Shown: positions 7,792-15,671 of the stretch, piece by piece
Position numbering within the stretch: the first letter of the stretch is position 1
Layout: the number at the start of each line of letters is the position of its first letter
Assembly (NCBI GenBank): GCA_020430775.1
Contig: JAGQJE010000040.1
Location: forward strand, 1-39,736
Length of the DNA: 39,736 nt
From: Myxococcales bacterium
GTDB lineage: Bacteria; Myxococcota_A; Polyangia; Polyangiales; Houyiibacteriaceae
Direction: 5' to 3'
Position numbers and translations under genes: made by a program
The notes under the pieces: model-generated
Databases searched by the model: none
Told to the model about the DNA's origin: nothing
The model's input: the letters and a program-made list of their open reading frames with translations, nothing else

Positions 7792-9744
7792 CTACGGCGA
7801 GGGCTGTGCGTGGTCTGTCGACTCGGTCGCGGGCGGGACCGCGACGAGGCTCCGGCCGTTGAGCTCGACGACCTGCGTCTCGTGCCGCGGCCCCCGGTCG
7901 GGCGCGAACCCCTCGCTCGCGCCGACCGTGCGCACGTCCGACAGGGTGGGGAGCGTCGCGGCGACCGCGGCGCGATCGGTCGCGCCGGCGCGAACCGCGT
8001 CCGCGACGAGTTGGAACGCGTCGAACGCGTACGCGGCGAAGGCGGTGGGCGTCGTGCCGAAGCGGCCCTCGAAGTCCTCGACGAAGGTCTGCGCCGGCGG
8101 CTGGGTCGCGCTCGCGTCGAAGGGCACCGACAGGAGCGCGCCCTGCAGGTAGCGCCCGGTCGTGGCGACGAGGCGCGCGTCGACGCCGACGCTCGGGATG
8201 AGCAAGGTCACGCCGCGGGCGTCCTTCGGCGGCGTGCCCCCGGCCGGGACGCTCCAGAGCCCGGCCGACGCGAGCGAGGGCGCCAGCAGGGCGACCGACC
8301 TCGCCGAGTCCGCGATCAGCAGGGCGTCGAAGGGCGCGCGCGCGAGGGCCTGGACGGTGTCGCGGAACGCGGTCGTGCCGGGCGGGTACGAGACCTCGCC
8401 GGTCAGCTCCCCGCCGACCCGGGCGACCTCCCGGTGGTAGATCGCGTCCATCGCGCGCCCGAAGGGATGATCGCCGTAGACGATCGCGAAGCGCTCGGCG
8501 CCGCGGGAGCGCGCGGCGTCGACGAGGGCCGCGACCTCGCCGCTCGGCGTGAAGAAGAGCCGGAACGCCATCGGGCCCGCGTCGACGACGTGCTCGTCGG
8601 GCGTCAGCGCGATCAAAGGGACGCCCAGCTCCTGCGCGCGCTTGGCGGCGAGCGTCGCGCTCGGTGCTTCGATCGGCCCGATGATGGCGACCGCCCGCTG
8701 CAGCGAGACGAGCTCCTCGACCGCCCGAGCGGCCGTCGCGGGATCGCCGCGGCTGTCGCGGAACGCGAGGCGCATCGACTGGCTGTCGGTCGGGCCGGTC
8801 GAGGGCGCGCCCGCCGCGAGCATCAACGCGCGGAGCACGTCGCGGCCGACCTCGCTCCCCCGCCCGCTCAGCGGCAGGATGGCCCCGATGACGCGTGTGT
8901 CCGCGCGCTCGCTCCGGGACGCGCGCAGGGCCATCGCCTGCAGCTCCTCGTCGTCGAGGACCACGCGCTGGTCCTGCAGATCGCGCGCCACCTCCCGCAC
9001 GCGTGTCATCCGTCCGTCACCAAAAGCGAGGCGGAGCTCCTGGCGCGCGACCAGCGCCCACGCCGGGCTATCTCGCGGGAGCTTGGCGTAGAGCGTGTGG
9101 ACGTCGTCGGGCGTGAGCGAGTGGTCGACCAGGGCCTCGAGCCGTCCCCGCGCGCGCGCCTGCTCGTCGGCAGGCACCGGGGCGCCGACGAGCGCGTTCA
9201 GGGCGATGACGGCGCCGACGTGGTCTCCCGTCTGCTCGGTCGCGGTGGCGAGCGTCTCTAGCAAGAGCGCCGTCTCGTCGGGGTCGGTCGTGCGCCCGAC
9301 GAGCGGCCGGAGCAGCGCGATCGCCTTCGGGTCGTCGCCTGCGCGGTGCAGCGCGACGCCGAGGTAGAGCCGCCCTCGCTCGGCGATGGCGGGGTCGCGC
9401 GCGCTCGCCACCTCGCGAAAGCGCGCGGTCGCCGCGTCCAGGTCGTCCTTCGCCAGCTCGATGCGCCCGAGCTCGAGCCGCGCCAGCGGCACCAGCGGAT
9501 CGCTCGGGTAGCGCGCGAGGAAGCCTTTGTAGCGCTGCACGGCGAGGTCGGTCCGCCCGGCCTCGGCCGCCTCGCGGGCGGCCCGGACGTCGGCCTCGGC
9601 CGCGGGGTTGCTCGTCGTAACGGCGGGCAGCGTCCCGATCGGACCGCGCCGCGCCGCGCAGCCCGGCACGGCCGCGGCGGCGGCGACTACGGCGACGAGC
9701 AGCAGCGCGCGCGGCGCCGCGGACAGGGTCGAGCGATGTGGCAT
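7792..9744 (-). CDS. LppC/LpoA-like lipoprotein: TPR region plus periplasmic binding-protein fold
   Basis: The 650-aa protein starts with a signal peptide and lipobox V-P-G-C (Cys near 28). TPR-like helical repeats follow up to about residue 260 (for example A-E-A-G-R-T-D-L-A-V-Q-R-Y). From R-V-I-G-A-I-L-P-L-S-G-R-G near residue 290 to the end it has the type-I periplasmic binding-protein fold (Peripla_BP_6). This layout matches LppC proteins such as E. coli LpoA, an outer-membrane lipoprotein that activates a peptidoglycan synthase, but also branched-chain amino-acid-binding relatives. ATG 9744 is preceded by AAAGG at a good distance. It is the last gene after rsmA and the Fe-S gene. A role in cell-wall synthesis is likely but unproven. 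Confidence 0.8.
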   Translation of the reverse strand: MPHRSTLSAAPRALLLVAVVAAAAAVPGCAARRGPIGTLPAVTTSNPAAEADVRAAREAAEAGRTDLAVQRYKGFLARYPSDPLVPLARLELGRIELAKDDLDAATARFREVASARDPAIAERGRLYLGVALHRAGDDPKAIALLRPLVGRTTDPDETALLLETLATATEQTGDHVGAVIALNALVGAPVPADEQARARGRLEALVDHSLTPDDVHTLYAKLPRDSPAWALVARQELRLAFGDGRMTRVREVARDLQDQRVVLDDEELQAMALRASRSERADTRVIGAILPLSGRGSEVGRDVLRALMLAAGAPSTGPTDSQSMRLAFRDSRGDPATAARAVEELVSLQRAVAIIGPIEAPSATLAAKRAQELGVPLIALTPDEHVVDAGPMAFRLFFTPSGEVAALVDAARSRGAERFAIVYGDHPFGRAMDAIYHREVARVGGELTGEVSYPPGTTAFRDTVQALARAPFDALLIADSARSVALLAPSLASAGLWSVPAGGTPPKDARGVTLLIPSVGVDARLVATTGRYLQGALLSVPFDASATQPPAQTFVEDFEGRFGTTPTAFAAYAFDAFQLVADAVRAGATDRAAVAATLPTLSDVRTVGASEGFAPDRGPRHETQVVELNGRSLVAVPPATESTDHAQPSP

Positions 9745-9803
9745 CGGACCTTTCTTGCAAACCGGCCGCGGCTGCTCAAGGCGTGGCGTGTGAGCGCCCG
9801 CGT

Positions 9804-10925
9804 TCACTTGCCGAGCGCGCGTCGCAGCAGGGAGGCGAGCGACGTGACCTCGTTCGTGCCGCTCGCCTCGTCGAGCAGGTGGCACGCGCCCGGGCAGGCC
9901 GTCACGAGCTGCCCGCCGCCCGCGCGGCGGTGGTCGAGCATGCGCTCCTCGGCGATCGCGCGGGCGGTCTCCGGGTCGGTGCGCGGGACCTGTCCGCCGG
10001 CGCCGCTGCACTCGGCCGCCTCGCGGCGCTGGTGCTGCTCGTCGGGCGCGCGGCCGAGGATGGCCTCGAGCACGGCGCGCGGCGCGTCATAGACGCCGAG
10101 CCCCCGCCCGAGCCGGCAGGGGTCCTGGTAGCGGACCGGCCCCTCCTGCGCGACCGCCGACAAGCGCGACCGGCGCGCGGCGGCGTACTCGCTCAGGTGC
10201 TCGAGGCGCGCCGAGTCCTCGTCCGTGATGCCCGGCGCGAGGTCGGGCAGCACGCGCCGCAGCGCGTAGAGGCAGCCCGGATCGAGGAAGACCGCGGTCT
10301 CGCACCCGCTCGCGGTGATCCGGTCCACGAAGCCGCGGGCGGCGCGCACGAACCCCTCCGGGTCGCCCGCCTCGAGCAGCGGCAGGCCGCAGCAGCCGGA
10401 GGCGACCACGGCGACGTCGTCCTCCGCGAGCGCCTCGGTCGCGATGAAGCCGTCGCGCGCCTGCCCTGGCTGGACGACCGACGCCGTGCACCCCGGGACG
10501 AACGCGACCCTGGCGCGCGCGTCGCACGCGGCGTCGCCGAAGAGCCCGCGGGCGGCCTGCTCGGCGCGGCGTGCGCGCGCGGGGTGCTCGTCGAGGATCG
10601 CGTACGCCGCCTTGGGCGCGGTCCCGGCCCGCACCGCCTCCGCGCGGCCGGTGCCGAGCGCCTTGGCGACCTCGTTGTCGTGGTCGCAGAAGGTCCGGCA
10701 GCGCATGCACCCGGTGCACGCGTACCACGTCGCGGCGTACTCCGGCGTGAAGGGGAGGTTGCCGTCGGCGACGTGGTGCAGCGAGGTCATCTTGCCCCAG
10801 GGCGTGGTCGTCTCGCGCGACTGGGCGGTGGAGACGGGGCAGGAGAAGCGACAGAGCTTGGGGCAGTACGTGCAGTACGTGTGGTCGCGCCGAAACGCGT
10901 CGGTCAGCGGCAGCTTGGACGACAT
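9804..10925 (-). CDS. (Fe-S)-binding protein with CCG (heterodisulfide-reductase-like) domains
   Basis: The 373-aa soluble protein has two cysteine clusters near its N-terminus: C18, C21, C25 and C29 in C-T-Y-C-P-K-L-C, and C70, C73, C76 and C80 in C-T-G-C-M-R-C-R-T-F-C. These fit two [4Fe-4S] sites. Two CCG-type domains follow, marked by A-S-G-C-C-G-L-P and D-P-G-C, then by Y-Q-D-P-C-R-L and A-C-P-G-A-C-H. Relatives include GlpC, the lactate-utilisation protein LutA and HdrB/D, which pass electrons between a flavoenzyme and quinone or disulfide. No flavoprotein partner lies beside it. The ATG at 10925 is 10 bases after the rsmA stop. The first cluster's spacing (CxxCxxxCxxxC) differs from the standard ferredoxin spacing of the second. 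Confidence 0.82.
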   Translation of the reverse strand: MSSKLPLTDAFRRDHTYCTYCPKLCRFSCPVSTAQSRETTTPWGKMTSLHHVADGNLPFTPEYAATWYACTGCMRCRTFCDHDNEVAKALGTGRAEAVRAGTAPKAAYAILDEHPARARRAEQAARGLFGDAACDARARVAFVPGCTASVVQPGQARDGFIATEALAEDDVAVVASGCCGLPLLEAGDPEGFVRAARGFVDRITASGCETAVFLDPGCLYALRRVLPDLAPGITDEDSARLEHLSEYAAARRSRLSAVAQEGPVRYQDPCRLGRGLGVYDAPRAVLEAILGRAPDEQHQRREAAECSGAGGQVPRTDPETARAIAEERMLDHRRAGGGQLVTACPGACHLLDEASGTNEVTSLASLLRRALGK

Positions 10926-10935
10926 GCGCCCGACC

Positions 10936-11868
10936 TTACCCGCTCCCCGCCTCACGCGTCACCCGATGCGCGCCGGCCTTGTCGAGCGCGGTCGCGAGCG
11001 CGCCGAGCTCCTCGACGCCGAGCGTCTCGCCGCGTCGGGCGGGATCGACGCCGGCGGCGTCGAGGCCCGCGGCGACCGCCTCGCGCGGAGCGAACACCGC
11101 GCCGGCGGCGTTTCGCAGCGTCTTGCGGCGCTGGGCGAACACGGCGCGCACGAGCGCGGTGAACGCCGGGGTCTCCACCGTGCGCGGCGCGGGGCGGGCG
11201 TCGAGGCGCACGACCGCGCTCGCGACCTTCGGCGGCGGGAAGAACGCGCCCGGTCGCACGGCGATCACCGGCGTCACGTCGAAGACGTTCGAGGTGAACA
11301 CGGTGAGCGCGCCGTAGGCCTTGTCTCCGGGCGAGGCGAGCAGCCGGTCACGCACCTCCCGCTGCACCATCACCACCGCGTAGGCGACCGCGGCGGACTG
11401 GTCGTGCAGCGCGCGGAGGATCGCTCCGGTGATGGCGTAGGGGAGGTTGCCCGCGACCGCGACGGGACGCGCGGGCGAGGCGCTGAGCGCCCCGAGGTCG
11501 ACGCGCGCGGCGTCCGCTTCGACGAGGGCGAACTCGGGGATCGCGCCGAGATCAGCTCGGAGCGCGCTCGCCATGTCACGATCGCGCTCGACCGCGACGA
11601 CCTGCGCGCCGCGCCGGAGCAGCGCGCTCGTCAGCGTCCCGACGCCCGGCCCCAGCTCGACCAGCGTGCGCCCGTCGAGCCCCCGCGTGGCCTCGCCCGC
11701 GATGCGCTCGACCACGCCCTCGGCCACCAGAAAGTTCTGCGAGAACGACCGCTTCGGCGCGAAGCCGTGTCGCGCGAGCGCTCGCCTCGGGTCCTCCCAG
11801 CGCGGCACCTCGCGTGCGCCCGTCGTCTCGAGCGGCCGTGAAACCTTTGGGTCGCCTGGACGTCTCAC
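10936..11868 (-). CDS. rsmA: 16S rRNA dimethyladenosine transferase RsmA (KsgA)
   Basis: RsmA dimethylates two adjacent adenosines in helix 45 of 16S rRNA late in small-subunit assembly, using S-adenosylmethionine. The 310-aa protein has F-S-Q-N-F-L, the SAM loop E-L-G-P-G-V-G-T-L-T, the acidic V-A-V-E-R-D-R-D strand end and the catalytic N-L-P-Y-A-I motif. The C-terminal helical domain is complete and includes Q-R-R-K-T-L-R-N. The GTG at 11868 leaves an N-terminal extension of about 30 residues before the conserved core, so a later start remains possible. It heads a run with the Fe-S and LppC-like genes. Its promoter faces that of the small gene at 11947. Confidence 0.95.
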   Translation of the reverse strand: MRRPGDPKVSRPLETTGAREVPRWEDPRRALARHGFAPKRSFSQNFLVAEGVVERIAGEATRGLDGRTLVELGPGVGTLTSALLRRGAQVVAVERDRDMASALRADLGAIPEFALVEADAARVDLGALSASPARPVAVAGNLPYAITGAILRALHDQSAAVAYAVVMVQREVRDRLLASPGDKAYGALTVFTSNVFDVTPVIAVRPGAFFPPPKVASAVVRLDARPAPRTVETPAFTALVRAVFAQRRKTLRNAAGAVFAPREAVAAGLDAAGVDPARRGETLGVEELGALATALDKAGAHRVTREAGSG

Positions 11869-11879
11869 CCTTGTGTGCT

Positions 11880-11931
11880 CCGTAAGAGGGTCTATGTTGT
11901 CGTTCGACAGCGTCTTCCATTAGTCTTACGG
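11880..11931. promoter_or_regulatory. Divergent promoter region with nested inverted repeats
   Basis: The 78 bases between rsmA and the small gene at 11947 carry perfect 8-base inverted arms, CCGTAAGA (11880-11887) and TCTTACGG (11924-11931). Inside is a shorter one, TGTCG-TT-CGACA (11898-11909). The segment is less GC-rich than its surroundings. No clear pair of -35/-10 hexamers stands out; TATGTT at 11893-11898 is one weak candidate. The symmetry between divergent genes suggests a shared operator or a stable hairpin leader. Confidence 0.4.
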
Positions 11932-11946
11932 GAAAGGAAGCGTCCC

Positions 11947-12120
11947 ATGCTCCCTCCGTTCATCATCGAAGAGATCCGCCGCCGCGAACGCGAAGACCGC
12001 GAGCAGTCGGAGCAGATCGAGCAGAACCTCCATCTGCCGCTGCCCGTCCGTCCCTCGCGACCCAGCTCGGACGAGCCGCCGGCGCGTGGCGTGGTCGTCA
12101 TCGACCTCGCCGGCCGCTGA
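11947..12120 (+). CDS. Small 57-aa protein of unknown function
   Basis: An ATG at 11947 with a strong GGAAAGGAAG ribosome binding site gives 57 aa starting M-L-P-P-F-I-I-E-E-I-R-R-R-E-R-E-D. It then has a Glu/Gln-rich helix, a proline-rich middle and an ending V-V-V-I-D-L-A-G-R. I recall similar short proteins with a MLPPFxIExIRRRE start in other deltaproteobacteria-type genomes, but have no name for them. It has no membrane segment or Cys. Its 3' end overlaps that of the converging SDR gene by 23 bases. A conserved start, good RBS and its own promoter region support a real gene; the function is unknown. Confidence 0.7.
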   Translation: MLPPFIIEEIRRREREDREQSEQIEQNLHLPLPVRPSRPSSDEPPARGVVVIDLAGR

Positions 12121-12970
12121 GGTCGAACCAGCGCCCGTCGAGCGCGCACAGCTCGTCGTAGCCGAAGCCGTCGCGGGCGGAGAAGCACCCGGGCGTCTCC
12201 TCGGTGACGAAGGCATAGACCCGATCTCCGGCGATGCCGACGACCTGCCCCGTGACCTCGCGCGCGGCGTCCGACAGCAAGTAGGCGGCCGCCGGGGCCA
12301 CGTGCTCCGGCAAGAGCGCGTCGTCGTCGATGCCGCGGAAGAGCGGGAGGCGCTCCGTGAGCCGCGTCCGAGCGACCGGCGCGACGACGTTCACGCGGAC
12401 CCCGTGCCGGCGAAGATCGACGGCCGCGGCGCGGCCCATCCCGGCGACCGCCGCCTCGACCGTCGCGGCGAGCGTCGAGCGCGCGGCGCCGGCGAACGCG
12501 TTCGGCCCCGCGTGCAGCACGACGCTGCCCCCGCGCTCCCCGCGCGCCATGGCGTCGCCCGCGGCGCGCACGAGGCCGAGCGTCGCCCGCACCTGCACAT
12601 CGAGCGCCCGCGCGACCTGGCGGTCGCCGAGCCTGGTCAGCGCCCCGCCCGTCTGCACGGCCGCCGCGCACACCACGCCATCGAGCTGCCCCCACAGGGC
12701 GCGCGCGCTCTCGACGAGGTCACGCGGCGCCCCGGGCTCGCAGACGTCCCGGGCGTCGGCGTGGGCCTCCCCGCCGTCCGCGACGATGCCCGCGACCACC
12801 GCCTCGACCACGCTCGCGTCGTGGCCGGCGCCGTCCGCCTCGCAGCCGTCGTCGTTCACGAGCACCCGCGCGCCGAGCCGCGCGCACAGCCGCGCCTCCG
12901 CCGCGCCGATTCCCCGACCGCCGCCCACGATGAGCAGCGCCTTGCCAGCGAGCGGAGCGGTGGCGGTCAC
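12098..12970 (-). CDS. SDR-fold protein lacking the catalytic residues
   Basis: The product has 290 aa from a GTG at 12970. It keeps the Rossmann nucleotide-binding motif G-G-G-R-G-I-G (16-22) and a V-N-D-D-G acidic loop, so NAD(H) binding is likely. The usual NNAG motif is C-A-A-A (101-104). The active-site Ser region reads L-H-A-G-P-N, and the YxxxK segment reads A-T-V-E near 169-172, so Ser, Tyr and Lys are all missing. The C-terminal E-E-T-P-G-C-F region resembles SDR domains of MFE-2-type hydroxyacyl-CoA dehydrogenases. It is probably a non-catalytic or altered-activity homologue. Starts at 12985 (GTG) or, across the hexamer repeat, 13255 (ATG) keep the frame open and cannot be excluded. 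Confidence 0.8.
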   Translation of the reverse strand: MTATAPLAGKALLIVGGGRGIGAAEARLCARLGARVLVNDDGCEADGAGHDASVVEAVVAGIVADGGEAHADARDVCEPGAPRDLVESARALWGQLDGVVCAAAVQTGGALTRLGDRQVARALDVQVRATLGLVRAAGDAMARGERGGSVVLHAGPNAFAGAARSTLAATVEAAVAGMGRAAAVDLRRHGVRVNVVAPVARTRLTERLPLFRGIDDDALLPEHVAPAAAYLLSDAAREVTGQVVGIAGDRVYAFVTEETPGCFSARDGFGYDELCALDGRWFDLSGRRGR

Positions 12971-13004
12971 GCTGGGCGCTATCACCGCGACCCCCCCGCG
13001 ACAA

Positions 13005-13226
13005 CCCGCCCCCGCACTCGCACCCGATCCCGTCCCTGCTCCCGAACCCGCTCCCGCTCCCGATTCCGATCCCGTGCCCGTTTCCGATCCCGTGCCCGAA
13101 CCTGCTCCCGCTCCCGCTCCCGCTCCCGATTCCGATCCCGTGCCCGAACCCGAACCTGCTCCCGATCCCGTGCCCGAACCCGCTCCCGCTCCCGAACCCG
13201 CCCCCGCCCCCGCTCCCGCTCCCGCG
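13005..13226. repeat. Degenerate hexamer tandem repeat (37 x CCCGNN), G-quadruplex-prone on the minus strand
   Basis: The 222 bases divide into 37 consecutive six-base units of form CCCGNN, with no phase slip. Thirty carry an intact CCC; the others are CTCGCA, CCTGCT (three) and TCCGAT (three). Larger blocks recur, for example CCCGCT-CCCGAT-TCCGAT (13053-13070, 13119-13136). On the minus strand this gives GGG tracts with 3-base loops, ideal for G-quadruplexes, just upstream of the SDR gene. Read as protein, the plus strand gives Pro-X dipeptides and the minus strand Gly-Ala/Ser/Thr dipeptides. I treat it as a non-coding microsatellite, though an N-terminal extension of the SDR is possible. 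Confidence 0.85.
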
Positions 13227-13444
13227 CCTCGCGCCGCGCGTGGAGTTGACGTCATCGGGCCGGTACGACTACAAACGCCGGTGACGGTGTGCGCGCGTCC
13301 TAGCACGGCGAGCCTGGTGGCTCGGTGGGTCCGACGCCGCCGCGTCGCTCGACTGCTCATGGCCTCGCGTCTCCATCCTGGCACCGGCGGGGGTTCGCTC
13401 CTCGGTGCGCGGCTGCGCTCTCACGGGCCGAGGAGCCGCTCGGC
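13227..13444. other. Intergenic stretch between hexamer repeat and FHA gene
   Basis: This 218-base stretch contains no supported gene. It probably holds the divergent promoters of the SDR and the FHA gene, but no convincing -35/-10 pair is visible. A GAGGAG ribosome binding site (13430-13435) belongs to the next gene. Confidence 0.4.
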
Positions 13445-14440
13445 ATGACCGCCCTGCGCGCCGGCGTCGTCTGCGAGCGCTGCGAGGCGCTGAGCCCGTT
13501 CGGAGCGCCGCGGTGTGTGTTGTGCGGCGCGTTCTGGAGCTGGAGCGAGCCCGCCGGTGGTGGCGTGGGGACTCCCGGCCCCGCGGCGGTGAGCCGGGGG
13601 TTCGAGGCGCCGCCCCGGAAGCCGGCACGAGCCTCAACTGAGGAGGAACCGATGGAGCAAGCCCAAGGCTATGTCTGCGCGGAGTGCTCGAGCCCGGTGC
13701 CATCGGGCCACAAGTTCTGCGGCGCGTGCGGCGCGACGGTCCCGGACGACGTGCAGAACATGCGCGAGGAGTACTTCGGCCGCGCCCAGACGCCCGGGAC
13801 CGCCCGGCTGGTCGTCGTCCGCGGTCAGGAGGGCTCGTCCGAGGGGATGACCTACCTGCTGCACGGCCGCGAGCACATCGCCGGCCGGCAGGGCGACCAC
13901 GTCGTCTTTCCGGACGACCCGTGGGTGAGCCCGCGCCACGCCAACTTCTTCTACCGTGACGGCTCGCTCGTCGTGCGCGACGAGCAGAGCGCGAACGGCG
14001 TCTACGTGCGGGTCACGCGCCCGACCCCCGTGAGCGACGGCGACCGCTTCCTCTGCGGCGAGCAGGTCTTTCGCGTCGAGGTGACGAGCGACGATCCTGC
14101 CGGCGTCGGCGAGGACGGCACCTATTTCTACGCGTCACCCCGCCGCCCGAGCGCGTTTCGGCTGGTGCAGATGCTCGAGGGCGGTGCCGACGGGATGGTC
14201 TGCGGCGCCCACGACGACGTCTGCCGGGTGGGTCGCGAGCAGGCCGACCTGAACTTCCCGCACGACATCTACATGTCGGGGCGTCACGCGCACCTCGAAC
14301 AGCGCGGGGACGACACGCTGCTGGTGGATGACGGGTCGCGTAACGGCACGTACCTCAAGATTCGTGGCGAGCAGGCCCTGGCGGACGGAGACTATCTCTT
14401 CATCGGCAAGGAGCTGCTGCGGGTCGACGTCACCTCGTGA
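13445..14440 (+). CDS. Double zinc-ribbon, double FHA-domain protein
   Basis: The 331-aa soluble protein has two C4 zinc ribbons (C10, C13, C24, C27 and C78, C81, C92, C95) followed by two FHA domains (about 121-213 and 237-330). Each FHA repeat keeps the G-R, S-x-x-H and N-G positions that form the phosphothreonine pocket: I-A-G-R, S-P-R-H, S-A-N-G; and V-G-R, S-G-R-H, R-N-G-T. Such proteins read out Ser/Thr kinase signalling. The ATG at 13445 has GAGGAG upstream. A second ATG at 13652 (Met70) has an even better AGGAGG at 13641-13646 and would drop the first ribbon; both forms may be made. A homologue follows directly downstream. Confidence 0.85.
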   Translation: MTALRAGVVCERCEALSPFGAPRCVLCGAFWSWSEPAGGGVGTPGPAAVSRGFEAPPRKPARASTEEEPMEQAQGYVCAECSSPVPSGHKFCGACGATVPDDVQNMREEYFGRAQTPGTARLVVVRGQEGSSEGMTYLLHGREHIAGRQGDHVVFPDDPWVSPRHANFFYRDGSLVVRDEQSANGVYVRVTRPTPVSDGDRFLCGEQVFRVEVTSDDPAGVGEDGTYFYASPRRPSAFRLVQMLEGGADGMVCGAHDDVCRVGREQADLNFPHDIYMSGRHAHLEQRGDDTLLVDDGSRNGTYLKIRGEQALADGDYLFIGKELLRVDVTS

Positions 14441-14534
14441 GGCGCCCGAGGTGGTGCGGGTCGGGTCGGTAGCGCGCTCGTTTTTGTTTCGCTTTGGACA
14501 TCAGATGCGGTAGGGACACCGCTCGGAGGCTCCT

Positions 14535-15587
14535 GTGATCGTCTGCCAGCGATGCGGCAAGGAAAACCAGGACCACTACAAGTTCTGCCTTGGATGCGGA
14601 GCCGATCTCCCTCGCGCCTCGGAGCGCCCGAAGAGCTTCAGCACGCCGACGCCGCCGTCCGGCGTCCCGGCCCCCACCAAGGAGAAGACGCGCTCGTCGA
14701 ACCCGCCGAAGCGCTCGCTCACGCCGGCGATCGCGTCCGCCGCCTCGCCGCCGCCGTCGGCGAGCTCGACGAGCTTCGCGGCGGTGCGCGCCTCGGGAGC
14801 TCCGCGGACGTGCCCCGAGTGCGAGGCGTCGGTCCCGGCGACGTTCAAGTTCTGCGGCACGTGCGGCCACGACATGAGCGGCGTCGCTGCGTCGGTCGTC
14901 CCGCCCGCGCCGCAGGCGGCCGCGCCCAAGTCCCCTCCGCCGCAGGCGCCCGCGGCGGTCTACGGGCGCCTCGTGCTGATCCGCCCGGACGGCAGCGAAG
15001 GCGAGGCGTTCTCTCTCGCCGCCGAGGAGACGGTGGTCGGTCGCGAGGCGGGCGGCCCGTTCGCGAGCGACGCGTATCTGTCGCCGCGTCACGCGCAGAT
15101 CCGCTTCCACCGCGGCCAGGCGATCGTCACCGACCTCGAGAGCCTGAACGGCGTGTACATCCGCCTGCAGCGCGACGTCCCGGTCGAGCTGACCGACGGC
15201 AGCATCTTCCGCATCGGCCAGGAGATCGTCCGCTTCGAGACGCTGCCCGAGCCCGAGCCCCTGCGGGACGGAACGGTGCGGATGGGCAGCCCGAACCCCG
15301 GGTACGTCGGGCGCATCTGCCTCGTGACCGGCCGCGAGACGCACGGCAACTGCTACACGGTCCCGCTCCGGGGGATGTACCTCGGGCGCGAGCGAGGCGA
15401 CGTCATCTTCCCGGACGACGGCTACGTCTCGGGGCTGCACGCGCGCATCCACCCGGAGGGCGAGCGCGTCCTGCTCACCGACGTGGGCAGCTCGAACGGC
15501 ACCTTCTTCCGCATCGAAGGCGAGATGTCCGTACCGGCGCACTCGCTGTTGTTGATGGGGCAGCAGCTCTTCCGCCTAGAGTATTGA
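14535..15587 (+). CDS. Second zinc-ribbon, double FHA-domain protein (paralogue of upstream gene)
   Basis: GTG at 14535 with GGAGG upstream gives 350 aa. It opens with a zinc ribbon (C4, C7, C18, C21), has a Pro/Ser-rich linker to about residue 90, a second ribbon (C93, C96, C107, C110), another linker, then two FHA domains (about 143-236 and 262-350). The third FHA of the gene pair keeps V-V-G-R, S-P-R-H and L-N-G. The last one reads Y-L-G-R, S-G-L-H and S-N-G, with Leu where its three sisters have Arg. The layout repeats the upstream protein, so the pair arose by duplication. It lies 94 bases after that gene, in a gap with a T-rich stretch but no clear promoter. Confidence 0.87.
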   Translation: MIVCQRCGKENQDHYKFCLGCGADLPRASERPKSFSTPTPPSGVPAPTKEKTRSSNPPKRSLTPAIASAASPPPSASSTSFAAVRASGAPRTCPECEASVPATFKFCGTCGHDMSGVAASVVPPAPQAAAPKSPPPQAPAAVYGRLVLIRPDGSEGEAFSLAAEETVVGREAGGPFASDAYLSPRHAQIRFHRGQAIVTDLESLNGVYIRLQRDVPVELTDGSIFRIGQEIVRFETLPEPEPLRDGTVRMGSPNPGYVGRICLVTGRETHGNCYTVPLRGMYLGRERGDVIFPDDGYVSGLHARIHPEGERVLLTDVGSSNGTFFRIEGEMSVPAHSLLLMGQQLFRLEY

Positions 15588-15634
15588 GGCGCACTCGGGG
15601 GTAGGGGGGCCGCTGGTATCGGCGGGATTCCTGC

Positions 15635-15663
15635 TTGTCAGGCGGGCAGCGGTTCGATACACG
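15635..15663 (+). promoter_or_regulatory. Candidate sigma70-type promoter for the acylase gene
   Basis: TTGTCA (15635-15640) and TACACG (15658-15663) are 17 bases apart. The -10 ends eight bases before the ATG at 15672 and no ribosome binding site is visible, so the transcript could be leaderless. Myxobacterial promoters are poorly predicted by eye; this is tentative. Confidence 0.3.
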
Positions 15664-15671
15664 TTCGCGCC

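Noticed and set aside
9738-11162. Long plus-strand frame opposite the Fe-S gene
   Set aside because: It is antisense to CxxC motifs and rsmA; no domain is visible.
13005-13226. CRISPR-like array
   Set aside because: Repeats are contiguous six-base units without spacers.
12330-13448. Plus-strand frame with Pro-X repeats (PAPDSDPVPEP...)
   Set aside because: It looks like a TonB-type linker, but it is only the translated hexamer array plus antisense of the SDR gene; there is no domain at either end and no ribosome binding site.
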